Positions 30,593 through 38,696 of a DNA stretch of 64,000 bases are shown here, one piece after another. Source of the DNA: Halobacillus litoralis (lineage in GTDB: Bacteria > Bacillota > Bacilli > Bacillales > Halobacillaceae). Below the pieces are notes generated by a model. It did not search any database and had not been told where the DNA came from. It was given only the letters and a program-made list of their open reading frames with translations. Numbering within the stretch: position 1 is the first letter of the stretch; every line of letters starts with the position of its first letter. The DNA is taken from positions 3,365,001 through 3,429,000 of the forward strand of contig NZ_CP026118.1 in assembly GCF_004101865.1 (NCBI RefSeq), given 5' to 3'. The position numbers and the translations under genes were made by a program.

Positions 30593-31006
30593 TTATTGCT
30601 CCTTAGTATAATTCAGATCCCATATAACCCCAAAATTGTCTTTCACTTTAGCGAATGTTGCTCCCCAAAATGTATCTTGCAGTTCCATAAGGACAGTCCC
30701 ATCTTTTTTTAGACGATCATAATAAGTTTGGATTTCCTCCGTGTTTTCTAACTCTAAGACTAATGAAATGTTGCTTCCTTGTTGCACAGGTTGCTCCAGG
30801 AAAGAATCGGAAACCATGATTAACAATTCTTCTTTTTTGAATCGACCGTGCATGATACGGTCGTCCATTTCGGGTGGTGTTTCGAAATCAGCTTCTCCAA
30901 AGGTCTGTACACCTGTGATTTCGCCACCGAAAACATCTTTGTAATATTCAAGAGCTTCTCTTGCATCACCATTAAAAGTAAAATAAGGCGTAGCTTGATA
31001 TTTCAC
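30593..31006 (-). CDS. VOC family protein (PhnB/YjdN-like)
   Basis: A 137-residue glyoxalase/bleomycin-resistance fold protein. The N-terminal TPYFTFNGDAREALEYYKDVFGG is the PhnB-like signature; the C-terminal DTFWGATFAKVKDNFGVIWDL contains the second conserved half. Such proteins bind a metal or ligand and have varied roles; no function can be assigned. The start is GTG 31006 with GAAGGAG upstream. Convergent with the phosphatase gene; single-gene unit. Confidence 0.85.
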   Translation of the reverse strand: MKYQATPYFTFNGDAREALEYYKDVFGGEITGVQTFGEADFETPPEMDDRIMHGRFKKEELLIMVSDSFLEQPVQQGSNISLVLELENTEEIQTYYDRLKKDGTVLMELQDTFWGATFAKVKDNFGVIWDLNYTKEQ

Positions 31007-31170
31007 AGAAACACTCCTTCAATATTTATAGTCAATATCATTATACAATTACTTAACTGACACCACAAGAACGTTTGTTCGATTTTAACAATAAATAAAA
31101 GCGGTCGTCTCTGAGATAACTGCTTTCATTTCCTTTCCAAGCCTAATTATAAAAAAATTCAAAAAAGTGG

Positions 31171-31234
31171 TTGCATTTCCAAATGAATCACAGTAAACTG
31201 TACCATAACAGATAAACAATTAATAATCTGTTAT
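31171..31234 (+). promoter_or_regulatory. Promoter and inverted repeat ahead of the zinc-ribbon gene and aceBA
   Basis: TTGCAT (31171-31176) and TAAACT (31194-31199), 17 nt apart, form a candidate promoter. Immediately downstream ATAACAGAT (31205-31213) and ATCTGTTAT (31226-31234) are exact reverse complements around 12 nt, sitting at the expected start site. A third ATCTGTTAT copy is at 31382-31390. This is a plausible repressor operator; the regulator is unknown. Confidence 0.55.
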
Positions 31235-31252
31235 ATCAAAGGAGGAATGAAA

Positions 31253-31372
31253 ATGAAAAAACACTCTAAAAATGTCAGTATTCCCTGCCCGCAATGTGGC
31301 TGTGAAGTAGAGGGTCACGCTTATACCTACATGATGGAATGTGATCACTGTCTCTCTAAGAAAGATGAATAA
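31253..31372 (+). CDS. Zinc-ribbon microprotein (39 aa)
   Basis: Read directly from ATG 31253 behind AAAGGAGG. The 39 residues contain CPQCGCEVEG near the start and CDHC near the end, a two-knuckle cysteine pattern expected to bind one zinc. Members of this sort are seen as short zinc-ribbon proteins of unknown function. It lies 69 nt before aceB and shares its upstream region, so it may be the first gene of the aceB-aceA message. The strong ribosome-binding site and conserved cysteine spacing support a real gene. Confidence 0.72.
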   Translation: MKKHSKNVSIPCPQCGCEVEGHAYTYMMECDHCLSKKDE

Positions 31373-31381
31373 TTTTGTATT

Positions 31382-31398
31382 ATCTGTTATATATCAGA
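31382..31398 (+). promoter_or_regulatory. Repeat motif copy just upstream of aceB
   Basis: ATCTGTTATATATCAGA (31382-31398) contains the third ATCTGTTAT copy and is itself an imperfect dyad (TCTG...CAGA). It lies between the zinc-ribbon gene and aceB. Confidence 0.5.
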
Positions 31399-31441
31399 AT
31401 TAAAATATAGGTATTACTATATAACAAAAAGGGGGCTGATC

Positions 31442-33034
31442 ATGGAAACTAAACTTTCGGGGTTACAAATCCATGGAGAAATTCATAAGGGTTTTGATCA
31501 GATACTCACAGATGAAGCACTGGTATTTTTAATCAGGCTTCATGAAAAATTCAATGATGAGCGTAAACAGCTTCTGGAACACAGAAAAGATATACAGGAA
31601 AAAATCAATCAGGGGATGCGACCGGATTTTTTAATAAAAACTAAAGAAATCAGAGATGCGGAGTGGACCATTGCTCCGATTCCCGACGATTTGCAAGATC
31701 GGCGCGTTGAAATAACTGGCCCGGTAGACAGGAAAATGGTGATCAATGGATTGAATTCAGGAGCTAAAGTGTTTATGGCAGATTTTGAGGATGCCAATTC
31801 ACCGACCTGGTCAAATACGATCAATGGTCAAATCAATTTAGGAGATGCGATCAGAAAGACCATCCAATTTGAAAATGAGTACGGGAAAATCTATCGGTTG
31901 AATGAACAACCTGCAGTCCTGAAAGTTCGCCCACGCGGTTGGCATTTAGATGAAAAGCATATTACTTATGAAGGTGAAGCAATGTCAGGCAGCCTGGTGG
32001 ATTTTGGGCTTTATTTTTTCCACAATGCGAACCAACTGATTGTGAATGGCTCTGGTCCATACTTTTATTTGCCGAAACTGGAGAACCATCAAGAAGCGAA
32101 ACTTTGGAATGAAGTTTTCGTTTTTGCCCAGCAATATTTGAATATCTCACAAGGAACAATCAAAGCAACAGTGTTATTAGAAACGATTTTAGCAGTGTTC
32201 GAGATGGAAGAAATTTTATATGAGCTGAAAGTCCACTCCGCCGGTTTGAATTGCGGCCGCTGGGATTATATTTTCAGCTATTTGAAAAAGTTTCGCCATG
32301 ATGAAGACATCCTTCTGCCTGATCGAGAACACGTTACGATGACTGTGCCATTCATGAGGGCTTACTCTTTACTGACCATCCAAACATGTCATAAACGTGG
32401 TGCGCATGCCATTGGCGGTATGGCAGCTCAGATTCCGGTAAAAAAAGATTCAGATAAAAATGCCGCAGCTTTTGAAAAAGTACGGGTAGATAAGGAGAGG
32501 GAAGTGAAAGATGGCCACGATGGGACGTGGGTCGCCCACCCGGCCATGGTAGCAACTGCTATGGATATATTTAACAAATACATGCCGGAAGCCAATCAGA
32601 TACACCAAAAGCGTAAGATGGACTATATTAGCGCGGAACAATTGATGGAAGCCCCAAACGGGTCAATCACCGAACAGGGCTTAAGGACGAATATAAATGT
32701 AGGGATCCAGTATATTGCATCATGGCTGGATGGTCGGGGGGCTGTACCTATTCACCATTTAATGGAAGATGCAGCAACGGCAGAAATATCAAGGGCGCAA
32801 GTATGGCAATGGACCCGTCATCCACATGGTGCACTGAGTGACGGGCGGATGATCACTTTTGAGTTATATAATGCTCTTATGGAAGAAGAAATGGTAGCGA
32901 TTCAGTTGGAAGTGGGAGCGGATGATTTTGAAAATGGTTCCTACCAAAAGGCTGCACAACTTTTCGACGATTTGGTCAGGAATGAAGAATTTGAAGAGTT
33001 TTTAACGTTGAAAGCTTATCGTTATTTATCTTAA
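31442..33034 (+). CDS. aceB: Malate synthase A
   Basis: A 530-residue class A malate synthase. Seen are KVFMADFEDANSPTW, the VRPRGWHLDEKH segment, HSAGLNCGRWDYIFS and the catalytic-aspartate region MEDAATAEISRAQ. It condenses glyoxylate with acetyl-CoA to malate in the glyoxylate shunt. ATG 31442 follows AAAAAGGGGG. aceA begins 15 nt downstream. B. subtilis lacks this shunt, while other Bacillaceae keep it; together with the fad operon at 51.8 kb it allows growth on fatty acids. Confidence 0.97.
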   Translation: METKLSGLQIHGEIHKGFDQILTDEALVFLIRLHEKFNDERKQLLEHRKDIQEKINQGMRPDFLIKTKEIRDAEWTIAPIPDDLQDRRVEITGPVDRKMVINGLNSGAKVFMADFEDANSPTWSNTINGQINLGDAIRKTIQFENEYGKIYRLNEQPAVLKVRPRGWHLDEKHITYEGEAMSGSLVDFGLYFFHNANQLIVNGSGPYFYLPKLENHQEAKLWNEVFVFAQQYLNISQGTIKATVLLETILAVFEMEEILYELKVHSAGLNCGRWDYIFSYLKKFRHDEDILLPDREHVTMTVPFMRAYSLLTIQTCHKRGAHAIGGMAAQIPVKKDSDKNAAAFEKVRVDKEREVKDGHDGTWVAHPAMVATAMDIFNKYMPEANQIHQKRKMDYISAEQLMEAPNGSITEQGLRTNINVGIQYIASWLDGRGAVPIHHLMEDAATAEISRAQVWQWTRHPHGALSDGRMITFELYNALMEEEMVAIQLEVGADDFENGSYQKAAQLFDDLVRNEEFEEFLTLKAYRYLS

Positions 33035-33049
33035 AGGGGGAATTAATTA

Positions 33050-34339
33050 ATGAGAAATGAGCGAATAGAGAAGTTGTATAATGAATGGCAGGATGAAAGT
33101 CGTTGGTATGGAGTGAAACGCCCTTATAAGCCTGAGGATGTCATCCGATTGAGAGGATCTATTGATATTCAATATACTTTAGCTGAAAAAGGCTCAGAAA
33201 AACTGTGGAAGCTGATGAATGAAGAAGGTTATGTTCATGCGCTTGGGGCCCTCACAGGAAATCAGGCGATGCAGCAGGTAAAGGCTGGATTAAAAGCCAT
33301 CTACTTAAGTGGATGGCAAGTAGCGGCAGATGCTAATCTGTCCGGACATATGTACCCGGATCAAAGCTTATATCCGGCGAATAGCGTTCCTCAAGTAGTG
33401 AAACGCATCAATCAAGCTTTACAGCGTGCCGATCAAGTCCACTACATGGAGGGGGACCAGAAAATGGATTGGTTTGCACCGATTGTAGCAGATGCAGAAG
33501 CAGGGTTCGGTGGTCAGTTAAATGTGTTTGAGCTCATGAAAGGGATGATAGAGGCAGGGGCGTCAGCTGTACACTTTGAAGATCAACTTTCCTCTGAGAA
33601 AAAATGTGGTCATCTCGGAGGGAAGGTTCTCTTACCAACACAAACAGCTGTCCGCAACTTGATTTCTGCCCGATTTGCAGCCGATGTCATGGGGGTGCCT
33701 TCTATAATCATCGCTCGGACAGATGCCAATGCAGCGAATCTGATCACAAGTGATGTGGACCCGGTTGATGAGCAATTCCTTACAGGGGAGCGGACGGCTG
33801 AAGGATTTTACAAAACGAAGCCAGGACTCGATCAGGCAATTGCACGCGGATTGGCTTATGCGCCTTATGCCGATCTTGTGTGGTGTGAAACTTCGGAACC
33901 GAATTTAGAGGAAGCGCGTAGGTTTGCAGAGGCGATCCATGAAAAATTCCCAGGGAAATTACTTGCTTACAATTGCTCGCCATCTTTTAATTGGAAGAAG
34001 AAACTGGACGATCAAAGCATTGCCGACTTCCAGCATGAATTAGGGGAGATGGGATACAAATTCCAATTTGTTACTTTGGCAGGATTCCATGCATTGAACC
34101 ATGGAATGTTCGAACTTGCTCGGCAGTATAAAGACCGAGGTATGGAAGCTTATTCTGAATTACAGCAAGCAGAATTCGCGAGTGAAATACATGGCTACTC
34201 AGCAACAAGGCATCAAAGGGAAGTGGGCACTGGTTACTTTGACGAAGTTTCCCAAGTCATATCTGGTGGGACTTCTTCTACCACTGCTTTGAAAGGTTCC
34301 ACTGAATACGAGCAATTCAATTCAGAAGCAATTAAATAA
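33050..34339 (+). CDS. aceA: Isocitrate lyase
   Basis: A 429-residue isocitrate lyase of the short bacterial type. The catalytic loop is [13 protein letters not shown], with AGFGG and [12 protein letters not shown] metal/substrate segments and the [11 protein letters not shown] motif. It cleaves isocitrate into succinate and glyoxylate. ATG 33050 follows AAAGGGGGAATT. Its end is followed by a GC-rich terminator, closing the aceB-aceA unit. Confidence 0.97.
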   Translation: MRNERIEKLYNEWQDESRWYGVKRPYKPEDVIRLRGSIDIQYTLAEKGSEKLWKLMNEEGYVHALGALTGNQAMQQVKAGLKAIYLSGWQVAADANLSGHMYPDQSLYPANSVPQVVKRINQALQRADQVHYMEGDQKMDWFAPIVADAEAGFGGQLNVFELMKGMIEAGASAVHFEDQLSSEKKCGHLGGKVLLPTQTAVRNLISARFAADVMGVPSIIIARTDANAANLITSDVDPVDEQFLTGERTAEGFYKTKPGLDQAIARGLAYAPYADLVWCETSEPNLEEARRFAEAIHEKFPGKLLAYNCSPSFNWKKKLDDQSIADFQHELGEMGYKFQFVTLAGFHALNHGMFELARQYKDRGMEAYSELQQAEFASEIHGYSATRHQREVGTGYFDEVSQVISGGTSSTTALKGSTEYEQFNSEAIK

Positions 34340-34354
34340 TCCTAATCCATGTAA

Positions 34355-34378
34355 GCCCGCCTTTTCGGCGGGCCTTTT
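34355..34378 (+). terminator. Terminator of aceBA
   Basis: GCCCGCC and GGCGGGC pair around TTTTC and are followed by CTTTTT. Confidence 0.93.
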
Positions 34379-34475
34379 TCAGCTTGTCAAAGCTGTAGGA
34401 GACGCTTAATCCTTCGTTCTTCCTTATTTCTGCTATCAATAGTTCAGGCACACTTTATAAGCAATTTAATATGGT

Positions 34476-34524
34476 ATGATATCACCTATTTTATGTGTTT
34501 GTAAAAACTCGGGAGTGATATCAT
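34476..34524 (+). promoter_or_regulatory. Inverted repeat spanning the leader and start of the hpaB-like gene
   Basis: ATGATATCAC (34476-34485) and GTGATATCAT (34515-34524) are exact reverse complements 29 nt apart. The first overlaps a possible -10 (TATGAT) and the second covers the space between the GGGAG ribosome-binding site and the ATG. It could be an operator pair or an RNA hairpin affecting initiation. Confidence 0.45.
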
Positions 34525-35962
34525 GCCGGTGATTACAGGAGAGGATTACAAAAAGCGGATTGATGCAATGGAGTCAGAGGTTTGGTTTGATGGAGCAAAG
34601 GTGACAGGGAAAATATCTGATCATCCGGCTTTCAAGGGTGTAGTGGGGACTCAATCCCAGCTTTATGATATGCAGAATGAAAGCAAAATAAAAAATGAAA
34701 TGACTTTTGCCTCAGAAACAACGGGGAATGATATCGGGGTATCTTACTTAATACCGAGAACAAGAGCGGATTTGGAGAAAAGGAGGATCATGATCCAGCA
34801 CTGGGCGCGTATTTCTGGTGGCCTTATGGGAAGAAGCCCGGATTATATGAACACCGTTCTTGCCTCATTTGCTTCTTCGGTCGATGTTCTAGATGGAGAA
34901 GATAATTGTTATCCGGATCGGTTACTTCATTTTTATGAATACGCACGGGAAAAAGATTTATCCTTTACTCATACATTTGTGAATCCGCAAAGCAATCGGT
35001 CAAAGCTTGCGTTTTTAGAAGAAGATGTCACGAACGCCAGAATTATCGACCGAAATGAAGAAGGATTAATAATAAAAGGTGCAAAGCTATTGGCCACCCA
35101 GGGCGGAATAACCGATGAGATTCTCGTTTTCTCTGCGCCAGGTGCTCAAGAAAGTTGTCATGCATATGGTTTTTCCCTTCCAACAGATACAGATGGTTTG
35201 AAATTCGTTTGTCGTGAATCATTTGCTACTAAAGACTCGAGTTTTGATTATCCATTATCATCCCGTTTTGCGGAAATGGATACGATCGTCATTTTTGACG
35301 GGGTGCTTGTACCATGGAATCGTGTTTTTTTCCATGACAATATCCGTGCTGCTACTCAAATGTACTTGAAAGGAAAGTTTGTACCGTTTACTTTGCATCA
35401 AATCGTGTCAAGGCAAATTGTGAAAACGGAATTCTTACTTGGAATTGCCCAAAGTATTGTGGATACAATCAATATTAGCGACTATCAACATGTGCAAAGT
35501 AAAGTGGTTGAAATCGTCAAAGGATTAGAGACATTAAGAGCGTTGTTATTGATGTCAGAACATGATGCGAAAATAGATGGTTACGGTGTTATGGTCCCTT
35601 CCAAACAACCCTTATATGTAGCTGTCAATCAATTTCAGGAACTTTATCCAAGATTTACAGAGATCATTCAGCTGTTAGGGGCAAGTGGACTGATGACGAT
35701 TCCAAAAGAGACTGATTTCGATACAGAAATTGGAGAGCAACTTGACCATTTCTTGCAAGGAGTTGAAGTGAAAGGAAAAGATCGTGTTGCCCTTTTCCGG
35801 CTTGCATGGGATTTGACAATGAGTGGGTTTGGTTCTAGACAGACCCTCTATGAACGATTCTTTTTCGGGGATCCGGTGAGGCTTTCTCAAACGATCTACC
35901 AAAATTTTGATGAAACCAAGTCTAAGAAGATGATTGAAGACTTCTTGTCGTTGAAGGAATAA
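34523..35962 (+). CDS. 4-hydroxyphenylacetate 3-hydroxylase family monooxygenase (HpaB-like)
   Basis: A 479-residue flavin-dependent monooxygenase large component. The N-terminal YKKRIDAMESEVWFDGAKV, the RSPDYMN segment and the C-terminal GFGSRQTLYERFFFGDP are characteristic of the HpaB/YoaI group. The enzyme uses reduced FAD delivered by a separate reductase to hydroxylate phenols. No HpaC-type reductase is adjacent, so the partner must be elsewhere. It is a single gene with a hairpin terminator; an inverted repeat covers its leader. The precise substrate is unknown. Confidence 0.88.
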   Translation: MPVITGEDYKKRIDAMESEVWFDGAKVTGKISDHPAFKGVVGTQSQLYDMQNESKIKNEMTFASETTGNDIGVSYLIPRTRADLEKRRIMIQHWARISGGLMGRSPDYMNTVLASFASSVDVLDGEDNCYPDRLLHFYEYAREKDLSFTHTFVNPQSNRSKLAFLEEDVTNARIIDRNEEGLIIKGAKLLATQGGITDEILVFSAPGAQESCHAYGFSLPTDTDGLKFVCRESFATKDSSFDYPLSSRFAEMDTIVIFDGVLVPWNRVFFHDNIRAATQMYLKGKFVPFTLHQIVSRQIVKTEFLLGIAQSIVDTINISDYQHVQSKVVEIVKGLETLRALLLMSEHDAKIDGYGVMVPSKQPLYVAVNQFQELYPRFTEIIQLLGASGLMTIPKETDFDTEIGEQLDHFLQGVEVKGKDRVALFRLAWDLTMSGFGSRQTLYERFFFGDPVRLSQTIYQNFDETKSKKMIEDFLSLKE

Positions 35963-35979
35963 TTATGTGGTATTCATAA

Positions 35980-36012
35980 AAAAAGCTGACTAAATTATAG
36001 TCAGCTTTTTAA
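35980..36012. terminator. Shared terminator between the hpaB-like gene and sspL
   Basis: AAAAAGCTGACTA (35980-35992) and TAGTCAGCTTTTT (35998-36010) pair around AATTA. The sspL stop (36009-36011) lies in the right arm. Confidence 0.9.
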
Positions 36013-36146
36013 CGTTTGGCATTGCTTTTTTTTGCTTTTTGTTCCAGTTGCGATCGTGGTTGTTGATCCGCGATATCCTCAGACAACCCCTGGGGATTGA
36101 CAGTCGGAGCGACTTTTCTTTTTTCTGAGTTGCTTTTCTTACTCAT
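36009..36146 (-). CDS. sspL: Small acid-soluble spore protein L (SspL-like, 45 aa)
   Basis: Read directly on the minus strand: ATG 36146 behind AGGAGGTG. The 45 residues are basic and end in LEQKAKKSNAKR, which matches the LEERAKKSNTKR-type C-terminus I recall for B. subtilis SspL; the VNPQG segment near the middle corresponds to VTPQG. SspL is a minor SASP made in the forespore. Its stop is in the shared terminator. Homology is from memory of a very short protein, so confidence is moderate. Confidence 0.78.
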   Translation of the reverse strand: MSKKSNSEKRKVAPTVNPQGLSEDIADQQPRSQLEQKAKKSNAKR

Positions 36147-36287
36147 TATGAACACCTCCTATAGATAGTGTGCAGGAAATCGTATATATTTATCCTTTCT
36201 TCTCAAAGCAGCAAATTAGGAAAAGGTTTCAAAGAATTTTTAATCTGAAGATGCAGAAACTAAGAAAAAGTTTGAGGAGGAATACAT

Positions 36288-36497
36288 GTGAAGAAGAAAA
36301 AAGACCAAGGTGTCCGCAATTATCAGCCATCGGATTATGAGAAGGAAGACTTTGTTTCCAAGGGGTTAGCCACGACCCACGAGCAAGTTTCTGACACACT
36401 CACAGAAGGAACATTTGATGGGAAAATAGATGAAGTGGACAAAAACGGAAACCTTGTCACCCACAAAGGGAAAGAAATTAAAAGGAAGAGAAAGTAA
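36288..36497 (+). CDS. YozQ-like DUF4025 protein (69 aa)
   Basis: A 69-residue hydrophilic protein with the core YQPSDYEKEDFVSKGLATTH followed by EQVSDTLTEGTFDGKID, resembling the DUF4025/YozQ family of Bacillus. The start is GTG 36288 behind GAGGAGG; an ATG at 36286 overlaps it but is followed immediately by TGA, a start-stop arrangement. Its stop overlaps the next ATG by one base (TAATG), so it is coupled to the spore protein downstream. A spore role is plausible from that neighbour. Confidence 0.75.
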   Translation: MKKKKDQGVRNYQPSDYEKEDFVSKGLATTHEQVSDTLTEGTFDGKIDEVDKNGNLVTHKGKEIKRKRK

Positions 36498-36760
36498 TGG
36501 GAAGGCGAAATAACCTGCTGATCCCTGAAGCGAGAGAAGGAATGGACAAACTTAAAGTGGAACTGATGGCGACTACAAATCAAGAGGACACTAAGTATGA
36601 AGTGGCCAGGGAACAGGGCATCCCTTTGAAACGTGGAAATAATGGTGACTTAACCACACGGGAAGCCGGTCAAATTGGCGGACAAATCGGAGGCCGTATG
36701 GTCAAGGAACTGATTAGAAGAGCACAGCAGCAAATAGAGGATAACCAAAAGAGGCGCTGA
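36497..36760 (+). CDS. Alpha/beta-type small acid-soluble spore protein
   Basis: An 87-residue SASP with the DNA-binding helices PEAREGMDKLKVELM and TREAGQIGGQIGGRMVKELI. Between them KYEVAREQGI is the likely germination protease (GPR) cleavage site. These proteins coat forespore DNA and protect it from UV and heat, then feed outgrowth. It starts on the last base of the DUF4025 stop. The C-terminal tail QQQIEDNQKRR is more polar than in major SASPs, so it may be a minor variant. A terminator overlaps the stop codon. Confidence 0.9.
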   Translation: MGRRNNLLIPEAREGMDKLKVELMATTNQEDTKYEVAREQGIPLKRGNNGDLTTREAGQIGGQIGGRMVKELIRRAQQQIEDNQKRR

Positions 36761-36777
36761 ACACGCCTCTTTTTTTA
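36750..36777 (+). terminator. Terminator after the SASP gene
   Basis: AGAGGCG and CGCCTCT pair around CTGAACA, which contains the TGA stop, and are followed by a T-run. Confidence 0.88.
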
Positions 36778-36841
36778 ATAGTTATCTATGGTAATACAAA
36801 AAAGTCCGCTTAGGCATTACAAAATGAACTTTGTGATCTTG

Positions 36842-37297
36842 TTATATTTTCACTTCAGATAAGTAATTAGAAATGCCCTCAGCGAACTGTTTGCATCTCA
36901 GTAAATCACTTTCTTCATCAGGGTTCATTTCAATCTCCAACTCTTCTTGGATAAGGTTTGCTCCAGAAATTTGCAATTGGTGTTGGATCAAGTGGACCGC
37001 TTCACAAAATTTAGGGTATGTGGGATCCCCAGAACCAAATACAGCAGCAGGAACTCCTGATAAATCGACCTCCGAAAGTTCATCATAGAAATCCTCGACT
37101 TCATATGGAAGGTCGCCGTCATTCCATGTGTAAGACCCAATAAGAATACAGTCGAATTCCTTTAAATTAGAAACCTCAATATCTTCGATTTCCTCCATTA
37201 CGACCTCATGGGCGTCCTGGAGATGTGTATGAAGTAAGTCTGCGATATCCTCAGTATTTCCTGACATACTGGCAAAACCAATAAGAATGTCAGCCAT
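36842..37297 (-). CDS. Flavodoxin
   Basis: A 151-residue flavodoxin. ATG 37297 gives MADILIGFASMSGNTEDIAD, where SMSGNTED is the FMN-phosphate loop; the IGSYTWNDGDLP and FGSGDPTYPKF segments supply the isoalloxazine-binding loops. AAGGTGATCC precedes the start; the longer upstream frame overlaps the preceding gene and is not family sequence. Flavodoxins replace ferredoxin as electron carriers when iron is scarce. It is the second gene behind a perfect Fur box, like ykuN/ykuP of B. subtilis. Confidence 0.93.
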   Translation of the reverse strand: MADILIGFASMSGNTEDIADLLHTHLQDAHEVVMEEIEDIEVSNLKEFDCILIGSYTWNDGDLPYEVEDFYDELSEVDLSGVPAAVFGSGDPTYPKFCEAVHLIQHQLQISGANLIQEELEIEMNPDEESDLLRCKQFAEGISNYLSEVKI

Positions 37298-37301
37298 AGG
37301 A

Positions 37302-37688
37302 TCACCTTTTTTCCACAATCGTGTATTCAGGGTGCAAAGCTGTGAATTGATCGAGCTTTGTTTTATGTGAAATGAAATGTTGCTTGTTTTTATCATCTAA
37401 AGACTGATCCAGTTTATATTGGTGAAAATTGATAGCTAAGGTAAGGTCCATTTTTGTATATAGCACACCTTTTTCATATAAATCGTCAATGAAATGGGCG
37501 GACATGTAAAAAGGAGAATCATCATTTCTATAAACCCCGATATACCACCCTAAGTTTTCCACATAAAAAGGATCTCCCATTACGTGTAACAAATCTCCAT
37601 ATAGAAAGCGGATGGTTTGATAACAAGAACATTCCCTGTTTCCTTTTTCATACTGAAATGGGGTGAGAACGAATAAAATACTTTCCAT
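37302..37688 (-). CDS. IDEAL-domain-like protein upstream of flavodoxin (YkuO-like position)
   Basis: A 128-residue soluble protein with the start ATG 37688 behind AAAGGAGATT. The middle reads VENLGWYIGVYRNDDSPF and the C-terminal part has FHQYKLDQSLDDKNKQHF, which looks like the short IDEAL helix motif of Bacillus proteins. B. subtilis ykuNOP places a protein of unknown function, YkuO, between two Fur-controlled flavodoxins, and this gene has the equivalent position. The flavodoxin start is 4 nt downstream. Function unknown. Confidence 0.72.
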   Translation of the reverse strand: MESILFVLTPFQYEKGNRECSCYQTIRFLYGDLLHVMGDPFYVENLGWYIGVYRNDDSPFYMSAHFIDDLYEKGVLYTKMDLTLAINFHQYKLDQSLDDKNKQHFISHKTKLDQFTALHPEYTIVEKR

Positions 37689-37726
37689 GAACTAATCTCC
37701 TTTCGATATGTTATCATCATATTAAT

Positions 37727-37749
37727 TGATAATGATTATCAGTGTCAAA
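37727..37749 (-). promoter_or_regulatory. Fur box within the flavodoxin operon promoter
   Basis: TGATAATGATTATCA (37727-37741) is an exact match to the 15-bp Bacillus Fur consensus. On the minus strand TTGACA (37744-37749) would be the -35 and TAATAT, 18 nt further on, the -10, so bound Fur would occupy the spacer. Confidence 0.93.
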
Positions 37750-37834
37750 TAGTTTGAGCAAAAAATTACTTCTTTATTTGAGAAATCTAGTATAATTATA
37801 GAAATAAAATGCTTTTTCACAGAGGAGAATCCTT

Positions 37835-38431
37835 ATGTTCGAGGTGAAAGGCTTGATTGAAGAAGTCCAATTTGACAAGGATTGTATAATCTATATCCCT
37901 GATGGATTACAATTCATCGGCCAGGGGAGAAGCGCAGCTGTATTCCGTATTCTTGAAACACAAAAAGCTGTAAAGATTTTTTATCCAGAATACAAGGGCC
38001 TGGCAGAAATAGAAGCGCACGTTTACCAGAAATTAAATAATCATGATTACTTTCCAGCTTATTATGAAGTTGGTGACGGATTTCTGTTGATGGAATATGT
38101 AGAAGGAATTACATTTTACGATTGTCTCGTTAGTGGAATACCTATTACCGAAAAGATGGTCGTGAAGGTGGATGAGGCACTGGAATTTGCTTGCAGCCTT
38201 GGATTGAATCCGTCAGATATCCATTTGAAAAACATTTTATTGACTTCTTCTGGTCAAGTGAAGGTCATTGATGTTGTCCGCTTTACCCAGGAATTTGATT
38301 GTCCTCATTGGCGTGACTTGAAAAAAGCATATGAAACGTTTTATCTAAGGCGGTATGTACCAAAAAAATTCCCTAAGTTCTTTATCGAATTTATTATCCG
38401 GCTTTATCGGAGACGACTCTTACCTATTTGA
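37835..38431 (+). CDS. Protein kinase-like protein (RIO/YrzF-type)
   Basis: A 198-residue small kinase-fold protein. The N-lobe shows GQGRSAAVFRI as glycine loop and AVKIF with the ATP lysine; LLMEYVEGITFYD is the hinge. The catalytic loop reads NPSDIHLKNILL and the metal motif KVIDVVRF has DVV in place of DFG. The lack of a canonical HRD suggests a small-molecule or atypical kinase, like YrzF-type proteins in Bacillus. ATG 37835 follows AGAGGAG. Target unknown. Confidence 0.78.
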   Translation: MFEVKGLIEEVQFDKDCIIYIPDGLQFIGQGRSAAVFRILETQKAVKIFYPEYKGLAEIEAHVYQKLNNHDYFPAYYEVGDGFLLMEYVEGITFYDCLVSGIPITEKMVVKVDEALEFACSLGLNPSDIHLKNILLTSSGQVKVIDVVRFTQEFDCPHWRDLKKAYETFYLRRYVPKKFPKFFIEFIIRLYRRRLLPI

Positions 38432-38696
38432 AATTTATTTAATTGATTGAAATTCACAAAAAGGTTTTGCGGCATGTTCACTTAGAGAGAAGTTTTATCT
38501 TTCTCTATTCTGGGAACTGCATTTAATATAGAGGGTTAGGTTACATGAAAACTTGATTTCAAGGCGTTTGTAGAATTCAGGGTTAACTGGGGGAGTGGTA
38601 CTTTCCCGACCTTCAACCTTTCCTTTAGTAACGGAAAACTTCAATTTAAAAAATCATCATAAACTTTTAACCGAAAAAAGAAAGGTGGAGTTGAAA

